Positions 45,351 through 56,147 are shown, counted from the first letter of the stretch. The stretch: DNA of 64,000 nucleotides from Brachypterus glaber (GCA_958510825.1 OY294047.1:42368006-42432005); one strand, 5' to 3'. The notes: a model not told the origin generated them from the letters alone. Numbers and translations: made by a program.

Positions 45351-46396
45351 GCGCCGCTTAATTTAGAAAAAAATTACAGTTTTATATCTAAATGGGTAAT
45401 TAATATTAAACATAATAACCGCTGTATCAGGAAAATTAATTTTACTATTTACTTCCAACTTGTCAAAATACAAATATAAATTACTTTCAAATTAATTTAT
45501 ATAAAACATTAATTTTATAGTATTTATTTATTAATATAAAATATTGTCATTATTATTATTTTCTATGAAAATTTTCGAAAAAATAACAAATTCCCATAAT
45601 ATTTTATTCAAAACCGTAGAACGTAACACTGACCTAGTCAAGTTGGCGTTGCAGCAACCGTACCCGAGCAACAGCCTCCTTCGATAATCTCCGCATACGC
45701 AACCTTCCAAAGCCAACTGCGAAGGTCAAGGAAGTACATCAAGATTGCCGAATTTATTTGGTATTTTAATTGGCTTACATAATATGTCATGTTTCATTAT
45801 TTCTGGTTTGATTTCTGTAAGAAAGTAGATCTACTTTCTTATCGATAAGTCAAAAATGGAATTAATTTGGATGCTATCATTCTTAAACAGAACAAAAAAT
45901 ATGAGAATTGACTATTTTATCTATATTTATGATTTATAATAAGCTGTCAAATCGCTACTAAACGCTATGATCAGTTTCGATTGACAGATGTCGCTGAATC
46001 ATTCCTCATCAACGTATTGAGTTGTTTAGTTTTGAATGATTTTTTAAAAGCGCGGGATTGTACTTTTTGTGGGTTTCTAACCTGAAATGGTGGTTGTGAC
46101 AAGTGACAGATATTAGCCTTTCATCAGTTTGCTAGCAAAACTTATCATTTTATGACTTTTGATTAGTTTTGCTGGTTTCATTGAACGCAGCCATTGTATG
46201 TGGTTTATATATTTTGCTTTTTCAGTAAAACATCTACTAATTCTTAGTTTGTAGGAAAGATTAGCTTGTGGTTAACCTGTATTAGTACAATATAGTACTA
46301 TAATACCTACTTTGTCAGAGTAAAAAAGTAATGAGTATTTTGCTCGGTATTTTGTATGTAAAATATATTTCGGTAAAATAAACTTAAATAAAAAAT
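45351..46396. other. stretch with one GC-richer segment
   Basis: Most of this is AT-rich. A segment at about 45615-45735 is noticeably less AT-rich and open in more than one frame on both strands (one minus frame is 45531-45716). It has no splice signals or motif I can name, so I leave it unassigned. Confidence 0.35.
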
Positions 46397-46670
46397 TAAA
46401 GAAATTTCACTGCTCTACTACAGAATTTTCACAATCAATGAGAAAATCCCCACAAAAACGTCATGTAGCTGTTATTTCACGCCTTTTTGCGATCATCAGT
46501 GAGCATATATTGGTATGGTGGCTTTCGCATAGATTGTTGAAAATTAAAAATACTTATTAAAAATAAGCATATCTGTATTGAGAGCTTGAAATAGCAGCTA
46601 TATGACATTTTGGTAGGGATTTTCCCATTGATTGTGAAAATTCTGTAGTAGAGCAGTGCAATTTCTTTAT
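46397..46670. mobile_element. 274-bp inverted-repeat MITE
   Basis: The left arm starts TAAAGAAATTTCACTGCTC and continues CTACAGAATTTTCACAATCA. The right arm has TGATTGTGAAAATTCTGTAG and GAGCAGTGCAATTTCTTTAT. The arms are about 85 bases with a few differences. The loop has a TACTTATTAAAAATAAGCAT mini-hairpin. The minus-strand frame 46477-46701 is a shadow. Confidence 0.75.
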
Positions 46671-47199
46671 AGATTTTAATAGTTTGCCATCTATAAGGCA
46701 CTAAACTTTATTTTCCATAAAAAGTTAAGATGCTGTAATATATGAAAGTACAGCTATCTTGATGTTTATGATATTCAGATTGTCGAATTGTCATAACTGA
46801 CCAAAAATGGTGGCTGTTGACGCCTGTTTAAATCATAATTATGAGGCACTAAAACTCAATATGAAGACAGGAATTTATTCTTTTAGTTTATTGATTTATT
46901 ACCATTTGATAGAATTGTTTAAATTTGGATACAAAGTATTCAATATTAGGAAATAACTCGTAAATTTTTACTGTTTTAAGGCGTTGGATTCCTGAAAAAA
47001 ATCATGTATCGTCATGTTAGAGTTAGAAAGTTGTATGAGCAATGCACTTTGAATTGCACATCTAACATTGTAACTATAACCTTACATTATATACTTAGGT
47101 TAAAAATGAGTTTTAAAATTTAATTTCTAATTTTCTCTAGAGAAGTATATTTTTATTTTTTCTCATTCATTTTATGAAGCAGTCAGCGAAATAGATTTT
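46671..47199. other. stretch without recognisable gene
   Basis: Nothing is recognised. Confidence 0.35.
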
Positions 47200-48181
47200 A
47201 TTTTATATAAAATATTTTACTATTCCTTAAAACGACTTTTGTTTGATTAACGCAGTCGTCCCTCCGAAGTGACTGATCGATCTCGTGCTTTTTAGCACTC
47301 TTCAGAGCCACATATCGGTAGTAAGGACAACTACGAAAATCAAATCGTTTCCATATATCTCTATATGGAGTTTAAAAATCGTTGTAGATGTCGCTAGCTG
47401 TTTTTACTATTTATTTATTTATTTATTTAATTAATTAGGGTTACAAACAGGAACAAGCCCAAAGGTAGTAACCTCTTAGAATTAACAATGTAACGTCATG
47501 CTTAAAATACGTCAATTATACATAGTGTAAGAAAGAAAAGTAATTTATGAATTGTTTACAAAGCGTTTTAAATACTTTTTCAAGGCGTTTAAAGAAATAT
47601 TGAACATGTCTATATCTGGACAATGAACATTTGAGGATCTTAACATTCTGCAAATGGGGGAGTTATCGGTATAATTTTTTCTTCTGTTTGGTAGCACAAA
47701 CAAATTGTAATTTCTGACATTTGCCAATGGAGCATGTATATTTATTTTTGATAATAATTCTGGGCAGTTTATAATGTTGTTTAATAACTTGTATAGGATT
47801 ATTATGTCACTAAATTCTCTTCGCAAATTTAAAGGAATTAAATTAAAATATTTTCTTATTAGTTCATAATTGTGGTCGACAATAACTATATTATTCTTGA
47901 AAGCCAGAAATCGCAATAATTTATTTTGTATCCTCTCTATACGAGTTAATTCCTTACAACTATTTTTAAACTCTATATAGAGATATATGGAAAGGATTTG
48001 ATTTTCGTAGTTGTCCTTACTACCGATATGTGGCTCTTAAGAGTGCTAAAAAGCACGAAATCGATCAGTCACTTCGGAGGGACGACTGCACTAATCAAAC
48101 AAAAGTCGTTTTAAGGAATAATAAAATATTTTATATAGATTTTTTAAATTTGTAAATATCAAACAATTTAATTTAGTTTAT
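47200..48181. mobile_element. hairpin element split by a LINE insertion
   Basis: The left arm 47200-47386 includes TAAAACGACTTTTGTTTGAT, CAGTCGTCCCTCCGAAGTG, TTTTAGCACTCTTCAGAGCC and CCATATATCTCTATATGGAG. It pairs with the right arm 47950-48140 carrying the complements. The short centre AGATGTCGCTAGCTGTTTTT plus ACTATT is followed by the LINE fragment 47411-47948 and then CCTTACAAC. The intact order of centre and right arm is seen in the uninterrupted half copy at 48360-48616, which confirms the insertion point. Confidence 0.75.
47411..47948 (-). pseudogene. 3' end of a Jockey/CR1-type LINE inserted in a hairpin element
   Basis: On the minus strand an open frame runs from about 47948 to a stop at 47545. 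It contains ELTRIERIQNKLLRFLAFK, then a YKLLNNIINCPELLSKINI segment, then NSPICRM and a DIDMFNISLNALKKYLKRF end. This order (IQNKFLR, INCPELL.KI, SPI.RM) is the C-terminal tail after the reverse transcriptase in Jockey/CR1-type LINEs. About 100 bases of 3' untranslated sequence and an (AAAT)n tail at 47411-47432 follow. The 5' truncation removes the catalytic domains. No stop interrupts the remaining frame, so the insertion may be fairly recent. Confidence 0.8.
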
Positions 48182-48359
48182 TAATTCAGATACCACTGTA
48201 AAAGGTACCCTCCTAGCGTTTAGGATTCAATTGGCGGCAATGTCCACCGTGGCATTGATTAATCTGCCCCCTATCGACAGCGTGCAATAGGTTCTTGAAA
48301 CCAATAACTGCTTCCTTTTTTGGACTGTCGATAGGTTTATCCAGTCTCTGCTTTTAGCA
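48182..48359. repeat. segment between two half copies, with a hairpin
   Basis: CCTATCGACAGCGTGCAATA and the distal GGACTGTCGATAGG form a hairpin at about 48270-48334. The segment lies between the split hairpin element and its second half copy and may be part of the same duplicated unit. Confidence 0.45.
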
Positions 48360-48616
48360 GTAGATGTCGCTAGCTGTTTTTACTATTCCTTACAACGATT
48401 TTTAAACTCCATATAGAGATATATGGAAAGGATTTGATTTTCGTAGTTGTCCTTACTACCGATATGTGGCTCTGAAGAGTGCTAAAAATCACGAAATCGA
48501 TCAGTCACTTCTGAGGGACCACTGCGTTAATCAAACAAAAGTCGTTTTAAGGAATAGTAAAATATTTTATATAGATTTTTTAAATTTGTAAATATCAAAC
48601 AATTTAATTTAGTTTA
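48360..48616 (+). repeat. second half copy of the hairpin element
   Basis: The sequence from TAGATGTCGCTAGCTG through TTACAACGATTTTTAAACTC to CAAACAATTTAATTTAGTTT repeats the centre, right arm and flank of 47391-48181 without the LINE. The two differ at only a handful of sites. Because the flank is duplicated too, this looks like a local tandem duplication that predates the LINE insertion. Confidence 0.75.
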
Positions 48617-50874
48617 GATTTTATTTTATTTTGTCATTTAATTCGTTGTTACTAAATTACACAAATATAACCTAATTTTTATAACGATAACAAATAAAAT
48701 AGAATGATAGTTGTTTTTGTAGGAAATATTTTTAAATGTTAATTAAAAACGGGAAAACCAGAAAACATTTTTAAATAAATAAATAAAAAGCATATAAGTA
48801 AGCTTAAAAGGTTTTTATTAACATAAATCACTACATATACAAAATAAAGCGTTCTTTAAATCACCATACATCCAATGCCATATATTTCTAACGCCAATTG
48901 ATTAAGACATCTTTTGCTAAGGAAATTTAAATTTATAAATAAAGCTTCAGACTTTTATTCGTTTAATGATTAAAGCAAATTAGTACCTACTGTATTACTC
49001 CTTATAAATTATTAATATTTAATATGACTTGATTATTTTCACAATTAAGGTCCTTCACGGTAGGTAAATGCAATTTTAAATACCGTTCGATGATTACAGG
49101 GCATTAAATTTTGATTTATTTCGCGACATACTTGCCTTAAAAGTCCTGATTTTTATTACACTCCTCGCGGTTCTATAACTAGAACAATAATAAAGGTTTA
49201 TCTGCAACCACAACTGCAAGAATAATAAGTTTTTGTTTAAAAAAAACTGCAAAATAATGAAAATAAATGATGAAAAACTGTTTAATAAGTTTATTTGTTA
49301 ATTTTGATCAAAATAATTATTCGTTAACAATTTTTGTGTTATCGTAAACGTGACAACAATGCTAACGTACTAACTGCCTCTATCTTCTCTTAAAAAAGTG
49401 ACCAGTTTTTGTTTATTTGAACATCAACATACATAACATTTAAAATGTATAATAAAAACACTGTACAATATTAATTAAATGTATTTATTTAGCACTACAG
49501 CCTAAATGTCTCTTAAAAATTTTTCATGTAAATAATGGTATTTAACACGTTGAAAGCTTCATTAAGTTACTAGTCTGGGGTCACACTGTCCATGGGACTG
49601 CAGGCTTTAGGTTACTATACTATAACGTTGAAGCTGCTCGATTGCTTTACAATATTATTAGTATAAATACATATCTTAAAAACAACTCGATAATCTGGAC
49701 TGGAAAACTAGTCTAATAAGTCCAATACACATTGTGTAATACACAATGTGTATTTTACACAATGTTAAATCCGTAAAAATTAACAAAATAACAAAAAAAT
49801 ATTTTAATTTTACAGTCTAAGGGCTCTTTAGAAAGTTTAGAACTAGGGTAAAACCCCCAATCGTTGGCACTCCGCAAATTATTGGCACTGGAGTGATATT
49901 TTCGTTTATATAAAAAGAATCCCCACTGATACCTTGTAAAGAAAATATTCTGGAATATGTTTTACCATAACATTCTTAAAAGAAAATAAACTGTCCAATG
50001 CGAGGAATATACTATGGGACGTAGAGCAGTATATATTCAAGGCTTGTTTATTTACATGCATATTGTAAATGTAGACCGTAAAAAATTGTCGACAATAAAA
50101 TATCAAATTAATCATAATTCAGTAGCTTTACCGCCAATAAATTGCAGGGGGTCGCTCCAGAAATAGAATTAACTTCTAAATGTTCCATTTTTTTCTGAAA
50201 AATTTTATATATAAAATATACTTCAATAAACTGAAGTATAAAATTGTAATTATTAACAATCTATGAGATCGCCGTAAATAATATCGTACTTTTTGTGTCA
50301 ACTTTTTACCCATTCTTCCTGCTTTAAGGGGTCCATAATATGGATATGTATGTATATTAAGTATAGTGGTTACCGCTTCCTAAAAGTGTTATAGATATTG
50401 TAATAAGATAAAATCTATTTTTTTAAATTCTCTGGAAAACAAAGTTTAAGAAGAAAATGTAATAGAGGTATATAAAAAACTATAACTTTACTCTTGCTAC
50501 AAAGTCACACATTATGTCGCTTGGGTAATTGTATTTACTCTCTATAAGACGAAATTGACGTGACCACCATGTAATTTTATACTGTGTACAAATAATCAGT
50601 GTGACATTAGTTATATTTGTCGTGGGGGAGTCTTGACTTCAAAATTCACCACGTATTTTGTAGTTTATGAATCTCGTATTATGTTGGTGTCTGATAATTT
50701 AAACTTATGAGTCACATCATCGCTAAGATATCATGGTAATAATAAGTAATAGACAATCTTAAGGAAAAACGAAGTAAATGTTAATATTAAATTTTGATGT
50801 TAGGAGCCAATAATTATAATTATTTAATATAGAAAATAAATTCAAAACAATTAAATTAAATGTTTACTTAAGTT
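48617..50874. other. long stretch without recognisable gene
   Basis: No exon or RNA gene is seen. A perfect 31-base palindrome lies at 49724-49754 (14-base arms AATACACATTGTGT around AAT). The rest is unique-looking AT-rich sequence and could be intronic. Confidence 0.4.
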
Positions 50875-51206
50875 AAAATTTCGCCATACTTTTTAGAGAA
50901 TAACGCCGTTGTATGTAATACAAAAGGCGAATTTTGTAAACAAAATTGTAAATACTGTGGCTCTACAGACATCTCGACATGTCCCTCCTCAAAATGGAAA
51001 TCATCCGCAGCAAGTCTTTTATCCAAGAGAACTAAGATCCCTGTAACCCCCTCATTTAAAGTACCCTCGGTTAGGATCACGATATTCCCACCACCCACAA
51101 AAAGATTAAACATGTTGTCAACCAGTAATTGTGACTACCGATGCAACTCCAGCATCAGTGAGCTAGTCCCACTATTCTCCGTGTCTGAACTAGAACGCAG
51201 TGACTA
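50875..51206 (+). repeat. coding-like member of an unknown repeat family
   Basis: A frame without an early ATG is open from a stop near 50872-50874 to TAA at 51204-51206. It includes CKQNCKYCGSTDISTC and later LLSKRTKIPVTPSF and ITIFPPPTKRLNML. The middle part matches, at DNA and protein level, the minus strand of the tandem units at 53649-54158 (LLSKTTKITLNPSF, ITITKFPPPTKI). The cysteine spacing hints at a zinc-binding knuckle. I do not recognise the family. It may be a retroelement ORF relic. An 81-codon minus frame overlaps it. Confidence 0.45.
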
Positions 51207-52258
51207 ATGCCTAAAACGTATTTTGCTGCTCTCGTATAAGGGATTCCCCTCAGACGGAGTTACGCGAACCTCACCCGAATCGGTATGATCCTCGTTTTTT
51301 AGCATACTTTTGCAAATGAGTCACTGCAGTATATTTCAGGCACAAATAATACACAATTTTAATATTTATTTAAACTCCCTATTCAGAGAAATGAGCCAAG
51401 CTGAGTGCCGAAGTAAGTCCGTTTCTTAAACAGACCAAACAAACTAGTAATAATATCAGAAAAAAACTCATTTCTCCTTAGTGTAGCAGTGACTCATCCT
51501 GGAAGTGAAGAACCCTAATTTGAAATTCCTCTTTTTTTTTCTGCCTTCGAAATTGGAACGCCCAATTACATTGTTTCTGTCGTAAAAAGGAGGAGATTTC
51601 TTTCTATCTCGGTAGGAATTTTTGCTGCTTCAGTATGTAAATTATCAGTTTTAATGTTGTAAATCTATTGGTAATTATTGGTATTGTTGAGCTGAGTCAA
51701 CATTGTTTGCTTTGGTATGATGTATTGCATCGATTATTTTATCGGTATATTTATAATACATATATGTAGATGTGGTAAAAGAGGCGAACCATAGGGTAAT
51801 AAATATTAAACCTTTTTGATACCTTTTTCTTCAATAGTAAATATCTGGTTGCCTAATTACTAGAGTAAAAGAATTAAAAAGCAAAATTGCATTGGTATAG
51901 AGTTGTTTGAACTAATGCTTTTATAGGGAAGCTCTTTTTCAGTGGCTAGATGCCGATAGTATGACTCTCATTGATATAAACATGTCTACCATAGTATTTT
52001 ACAACCTGAAGTCAAGATTTTATAACGTTTAAGTCGTTTACCCTAGTAATTAACCAGGGGTTATTCTAAGTTTTTTTGTCAACTGCTCAAATTAAAGAAT
52101 GTGGCGCATTCACCGAATTTGCAATTGGTCAGTATTAAGAATTAAATCTAAATGAATTACTTACAATTTTAGGAAAATTAAAAATGGCATCATTCAGGGC
52201 ATTTTTAAAGAATTTTTTACGTAGTATTCAATAAAAACGTTCTTTTGGGCTTTGGCAC
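51207..52258. other. long stretch without recognisable gene
   Basis: 51210-51320 may continue the preceding repeat (less AT-rich, for example GGAGTTACGCGAACCTCACC). Nothing else is recognised. Confidence 0.35.
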
Positions 52259-52872
52259 ATACAGGGTATCCAGAAATTCTTCCTTATAAAGCAGTATTGG
52301 ATTAAGGTAATTTAGGTTAAATCAACATAAAATTACATAATATACACTCAGAAAAATATCATCTTGTAAAATTAACAAGAAATTATTTTAATTTAAAAAA
52401 ATTGCCTTTTAAAATATTAAAGGTAAAAACTTTACATTTTAGTTATGAATAATATTAATTTAAAAAAATAATTTTTACACCAAAACTTTTTTCACTTTAA
52501 AGTAAAAGTATTGTCCCTTACTTTCTTATTTTATTGTTTTCTTAATAAAATTATAATATTTCCCTTTATATTGTTAAAAAATATCAATATATTAAAAGAA
52601 TTCTTTTTAAAATAACCAGTTTTTGTATTCAAATCATTTCTAGTTTACAAATGATTTAAAAGGAAACATTTTTCAAATTACAATGAATATTTTTATTTTT
52701 ACAATGGCTTATAAAATTAAAAAATATCTCTTTGAATTAACAGAAAACACTGTCGGAGCAAAAACATATTGGTTTTCTTTTAAATCATATGACTTTTGTT
52801 TGATTTTACAACGATTTTTCTCTGAGTGTATGGGGTTTCCATTTGGCAGAAGAATATTTGTACACCCTGTAT
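52259..52872. mobile_element. outer element with ATACAGGGT ends
   Basis: ATACAGGGTATCCAGAAATT at the left pairs imperfectly with TATTTGTACACCCTGTAT at the right, resembling the TACAGGG family at 25069. It contains the mariner-type MITE 52343-52830, which leaves only about 125 bases of its own sequence. The overlapping opposite-strand frames at 52683-52954 are not genes. Confidence 0.55.
52343..52830. mobile_element. mariner-type MITE with CACTCAGAAAAA ends
   Basis: CACTCAGAAAAAT on the left pairs with ATTTTTCTCTGAGTG on the right, flanked by TA on both sides (52343-52344, 52829-52830). The interior is very AT-rich and non-coding. Related end fragments lie at 19058-19165 and 58965-59067. It is nested in the ATACAGGGT-ended element. 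Confidence 0.7.
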
Positions 52873-53073
52873 AACAATCTTGATTTATATCCCTAATTAA
52901 CTTATTTCGACATATCGTTTCATTTAAAAATTCCACTATTTTGTTTACTTTCACTACTTGTTGTTTTAGTTCAAATTAAAGAGGCGCCATTGCGCCTAGG
53001 TGCACCTTGTTCGTCAATTTCCATATTTCTCTAGACATCTATTACTTTTATTTATAGTTATGCATTATACTAT
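52873..53073. other. spacer
   Basis: Nothing is recognised. Confidence 0.35.
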
Positions 53074-53330
53074 GGGAGGATTGGTGTAGTGGACTACCGC
53101 GTCGTACTTGATGAGTTTGCTACCCAAAATAGCGTGAGTTCGATTCTCACCGGAGCCGATTTGCCTTTTTCAGTTAATTAATAATTGTATATTGGCGAAG
53201 GCGTAAGTGAAGCGGACACTCCCTATAAATTGGTTCGAAAGTCAATTAAAGCCGGTGGTTGCCTCTACTACTAGCCCACACAAGTCCTGGACTTAGCGGA
53301 TGCTTAATTAAGTAGAATAGTACGAGGTTG
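53074..53330 (+). mobile_element. tRNA-derived SINE 3
   Basis: The head has a TGGTGTAGTGG A-box-like word at about 53082-53092 and a T-arm GTGAGTTCGATTCTCAC with a B-box-like AGTTCGATTC at about 53134-53150. The distance between the boxes is longer than in a standard tRNA. The 5' bases GGAGGAT do not pair with the 3' GGAGCCG, so it is not a functional tRNA gene. The body contains ATTGGCGAAGGCGTAAGTG and AAGCCGGTGGTTGCCTC. The 3' end is uncertain. Confidence 0.65.
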
Positions 53331-53417
53331 AACAAAATGTATAATGTACATTACACTATAGTATATTTATAGCTAAGTGTAAGTTAAAATATTTGGATTA
53401 ATTTACCTTCTTAGTTA

Positions 53418-53552
53418 GGGCCACTTGCACCAACGATGGTTTAACTTTAAACTTGGATTAAATTAACGACCGACCAATCAGAACGCAGTATTTTTAACTT
53501 AAACTCGGTTTAGTTGAAATAATCCCAGACTAAAAGTTGGTACAAGTTGCCG
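53418..53552. mobile_element. MITE, GGGCCACTTGCACCA family, copy 2
   Basis: GGGCCACTTGCACCAACG at the left pairs imperfectly with TTGGTACAAGTTGCCG at the right. The flanks are TTA at 53415-53417 and 53553-53555, compatible with a Harbinger-type 3-bp duplication. Internal words match 40863-40998 read in reverse complement. A GTCA run follows directly (53556-53567). Confidence 0.75.
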
Positions 53553-53648
53553 TTAGTCAGTCAGTCAGTAGTTTGGTTCCCCATGGCTTATTTATTTAGC
53601 GGTTAGTTTAAATACAGATTAGAAGGGGGCGAGAGTAGCTCACTGGTT

Positions 53649-54158
53649 CTGGAGTCGCATCAGTAATAAAATGGTGGGCAGCAATACTTATTAAGAGCAT
53701 TTTTAATATTTTTGTGGGTGGTGGGAATTTCGTGATCGTGATCTTGGACTTTTGAAATGAGGGGTTTAGAGTGATCTTGGTGGTTTTGGATAAAAGAATT
53801 TCTAGGGCGGATGATTTCCGTTTTGAAAAGAGCATGTCGAGATCTCTTTAGCTTTAGGGTACGATTGTAGAGAGGATTTTTTTTTAATGGATAAGAGGCT
53901 TTTCTGGAGTCGCATCAGTAATAAAATGGTGGGCAGCAATACTTATTAAGAGCATTTTTAATATTTTTGTGGGTGGTGGGAAATTCGTGATCGTGATCTT
54001 GGACTTTTGAAATGAGGGGTTTAGAGTGATCTTGGTGGTTTTGGATAAAAGAATTTCTAGGGCGGATGATTTCCGTTTTGAAAAGAGCATGTCGAGATCT
54101 CTTTAGCTTTAGGGTACGATTGTAGAGAGGATTTTTTTTTAATGGATAAGAGGCTTTT
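53649..54158 (-). repeat. recent 255-bp tandem duplication of the unknown repeat family
   Basis: Two units, 53649-53903 and 53904-54158, each run from CTGGAGTCGCATCAGTAATA to GGATAAGAGGCTTTT. I see one difference between them (GGGAATTTCG against GGGAAATTCG). On the minus strand each carries the same frame with the LLSKTTKITLNPSF and FPPPTKI phrases shared with 50875-51206. Because the unit boundary is inside the repeat, this is a tandem duplication and not two insertions. The identity points to a very recent event or an assembly artefact. Confidence 0.9.
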
Positions 54159-54949
54159 CCGACCTATCAGTAGAGATTGCAGAGACGGACCTTGGCTATT
54201 TGCAGGGTGTTTTTGACGTGCTGATTCCATATCTTGTTTTTGGAGAGGGTTAGTAATCATAATTTTCAAGATGGACAGTTCATGATTACAAAAATTAAAT
54301 TAAAATTAAAATTTTGAAATGGGTTTTACAAAAAATGATTTTAGTTCTTAGTGTTATTTCTTATATTACAGTGCATCTGAATATTTATTTAAATACTTAT
54401 ATATAAATAATAACAAGTAAACAGTAATACATAATATGCAAGAAATTGCAGTACCTCATTATAATATTATTTAATTAATTATAATTTATGCTAAATATTA
54501 ATTTATTGATTTTAATTAACATACCTCGAAAAGGACAGGACAACAAAATATTTTACTTAAAATCACGCCATTATACGCCAGTCGCAACTGACAATTAATT
54601 TAACAACTCTATTTGATTCTATTTAAATATAGTTATTTAATTCAAGAGTAAAACTTTCAAAAGAGTTTAAACACTATGAGTGCCGAGCTAGCACAACAGC
54701 TAGCAACAACGGGAAAATTCCCATAACTCCAAATCTAACCATTTTAATCAGAGTGATCTATTATACATATTTATTGATTAATTTATTTAAATTTTAACAA
54801 TTTTTTTCTTCAATTTTACAAATAATTAAAAATCAGCAATTGTCACATAAATTTATTTATTGCTGTTTTTTTAAGTTTAAATAAACATGTATCTAAAAGT
54901 GCTAAGCTTCGGAGATTCTAAAAAAATGTGTGAAAAAACAATCGTTTTT
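54159..54949. other. tail of the repeat family and unannotated stretch
   Basis: 54159-54265 continues the repeat on the minus strand with an open frame in which MITNPLQKQDMESARQKHPA can be read. GCCGAGCTAGCACAACAGC with TAGC near 54682-54708 is a small hairpin. Nothing else is recognised. Confidence 0.4.
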
Positions 54950-55045
54950 AATTTTTTTTTAATAATAAATAGCATTACGTAACGCTACATGCCCCCCCTC
55001 CCCCTTTCCCAAAGTGCGTTACGTATTTGAAGTATGACCCCTTAT
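54950..55045 (+). mobile_element. relic of the C-rich Harbinger-type MITE
   Basis: GCATTACGTAACGCTACATG, then CCCCCCCTCCCCCTTTCCC, then GTGCGTTACGT and GACCCCTTATTA resemble the right half of 40105-40831. The terminal GGACAG word is altered and the left end is missing. Confidence 0.5.
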
Positions 55046-55625
55046 TAATAATCACAAAAATGGCATCCATTCCCCAATGAAAGTTACTCACTTCAAATAT
55101 AGTTATTTTAAGAGTCCTGATTTAAAAATAAAATAGTTGATAGATGTTGATTGACTAATTATATTCATTTAACAATAAATTATACCTTTAATTTTATTGA
55201 TATGTACCCAGAATAAACCCAATTTATTTACAGTGATTGGCAATTATTGGTTTTTACATTGCTATGTTTTTTGTCACTAAGTTAGAAAGTTAGCATTCAA
55301 AATAAATAAACTTAGATTAGCCTTTTTTATAGTCCCTCCCGCGATTTTTAAGCTACATCATTGGTTAAAAACTCGTACTTTTTAACATATAAAATATTTT
55401 GACATTTTTTGTCTATGACAATGATTGACGGTCGTTAAAGCTAATAAAAGAAGAGAAAGTTACATACAAAAATGGTTATACTTAATGTTATTTTGTATGG
55501 TATTGAAAAAGGTACTTTTTTGGTTTATTCTTGATACACTCACACTAAATTAGCATATTCTACATATTGTATAAAAGTAAATTATATTGAAAACGCCAAA
55601 TTTTTAGGTTACAATTACAACTTAA

Positions 55626-55693
55626 GGCCTATCCAGAGGCTCGCATAACAACCATTACAAGATATGCTTGTTATGCGAGTGTTTGGATAGGCC
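55626..55693. mobile_element. MITE, GGCCTATCCAG family, copy 2 (68 bp)
   Basis: GGCCTATCCAGAGGCTCGCA with TAACAA pairs with TTGTTATGCGAGTGTTTGGATAGGCC-type sequence at the right, leaving a loop of only about 14 bases. It is a shorter sibling of 17741-17884 and lies 190 bases upstream of the Ras-like exon, within the presumed intron. Confidence 0.75.
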
Positions 55694-55884
55694 CTTTCCA
55701 GGAAAACAGTACTGACATCTGTTAAATTTTTGATACACTACGATTTATGCATAATTATGCTATTTACGCGTTCTGTGGTGTAAAACGGGCCGCGTCCCTT
55801 ACTATCTTGCAAAACTGGACGGAGTATAGTTTTTATATTTTGAGTTGCTTAATATTTTGATCTTAATGCTTTTTTTTGTTTTAG
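55694..55884 (+). other. intron 3' end upstream of the Ras-like exon
   Basis: The last 14 bases before the exon, TTTTTTTGTTTTAG, form a polypyrimidine tract and AG acceptor. TTGATCTTAAT about 25-35 bases upstream contains a plausible branch-point-like CTTAAT. No other feature is seen. Confidence 0.6.
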
Positions 55885-55941
55885 CCGTGACAGTACGATA
55901 TCTGACGAAAAGATATATTGGAGAATACAGTTCAACAAGGG
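55885..55941 (+). CDS. internal exon of a Ras-like small GTPase gene (RERG/RERGL/RASL12-like)
   Basis: The 57-nt exon has a strong acceptor (TTTTTTTGTTTTAG) and a GTAAGTAAT donor. It starts with the last two bases of a codon (CC, alanine if preceded by G) and ends with the first base of the next, so it is symmetric. The 18 full codons read VTVRYLTKRYIGEYSSTR. This fits the helix after the P-loop and the start of switch I in RERG-family Ras-like GTPases, where GKSA is followed by a (L/V)(T/V)VRFLTKRFI(G/W)EY-type run. The preceding exon would then end in the P-loop GxxxxGKS. No other exon of this gene was found in the window, so its introns must be long or the other exons outside. The family is confident, the subfamily less so. 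Confidence 0.75.
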
Positions 55942-56147
55942 GTAAGTAATAGAGGCCCTAAATTCTAGGAAGGGAATATTTTATTTTCGATATGTTAGGG
56001 TCAAGGATATGATTTAATTCTAGCTCCATTTCTTAAAAATAGGTATCCTAGTTTAACTAGACAATTATTAAACTTACTTATTATCCTTCTCTATTTTAAT
56101 TTTGTTGATTTAAAATAAATTATAATTAACATACATCATAAAAGGTG
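55942..56147. other. 5' part of the downstream intron
   Basis: The intron starts GTAAGTAATAG. No further feature is seen before the next transposon copy. Confidence 0.6.

Noticed and set aside
53074..53158. Possible functional tRNA gene
   Set aside because: The T-arm is perfect, but the acceptor stem does not pair and the spacing between the boxes is too long. It is treated as a SINE head.
54675..54725. Short frame from ATGAGTGCCGAGC as a candidate first exon for the Ras-like gene
   Set aside because: It runs into a stop after 16 codons, lacks a P-loop and a donor site, and forms a small hairpin.
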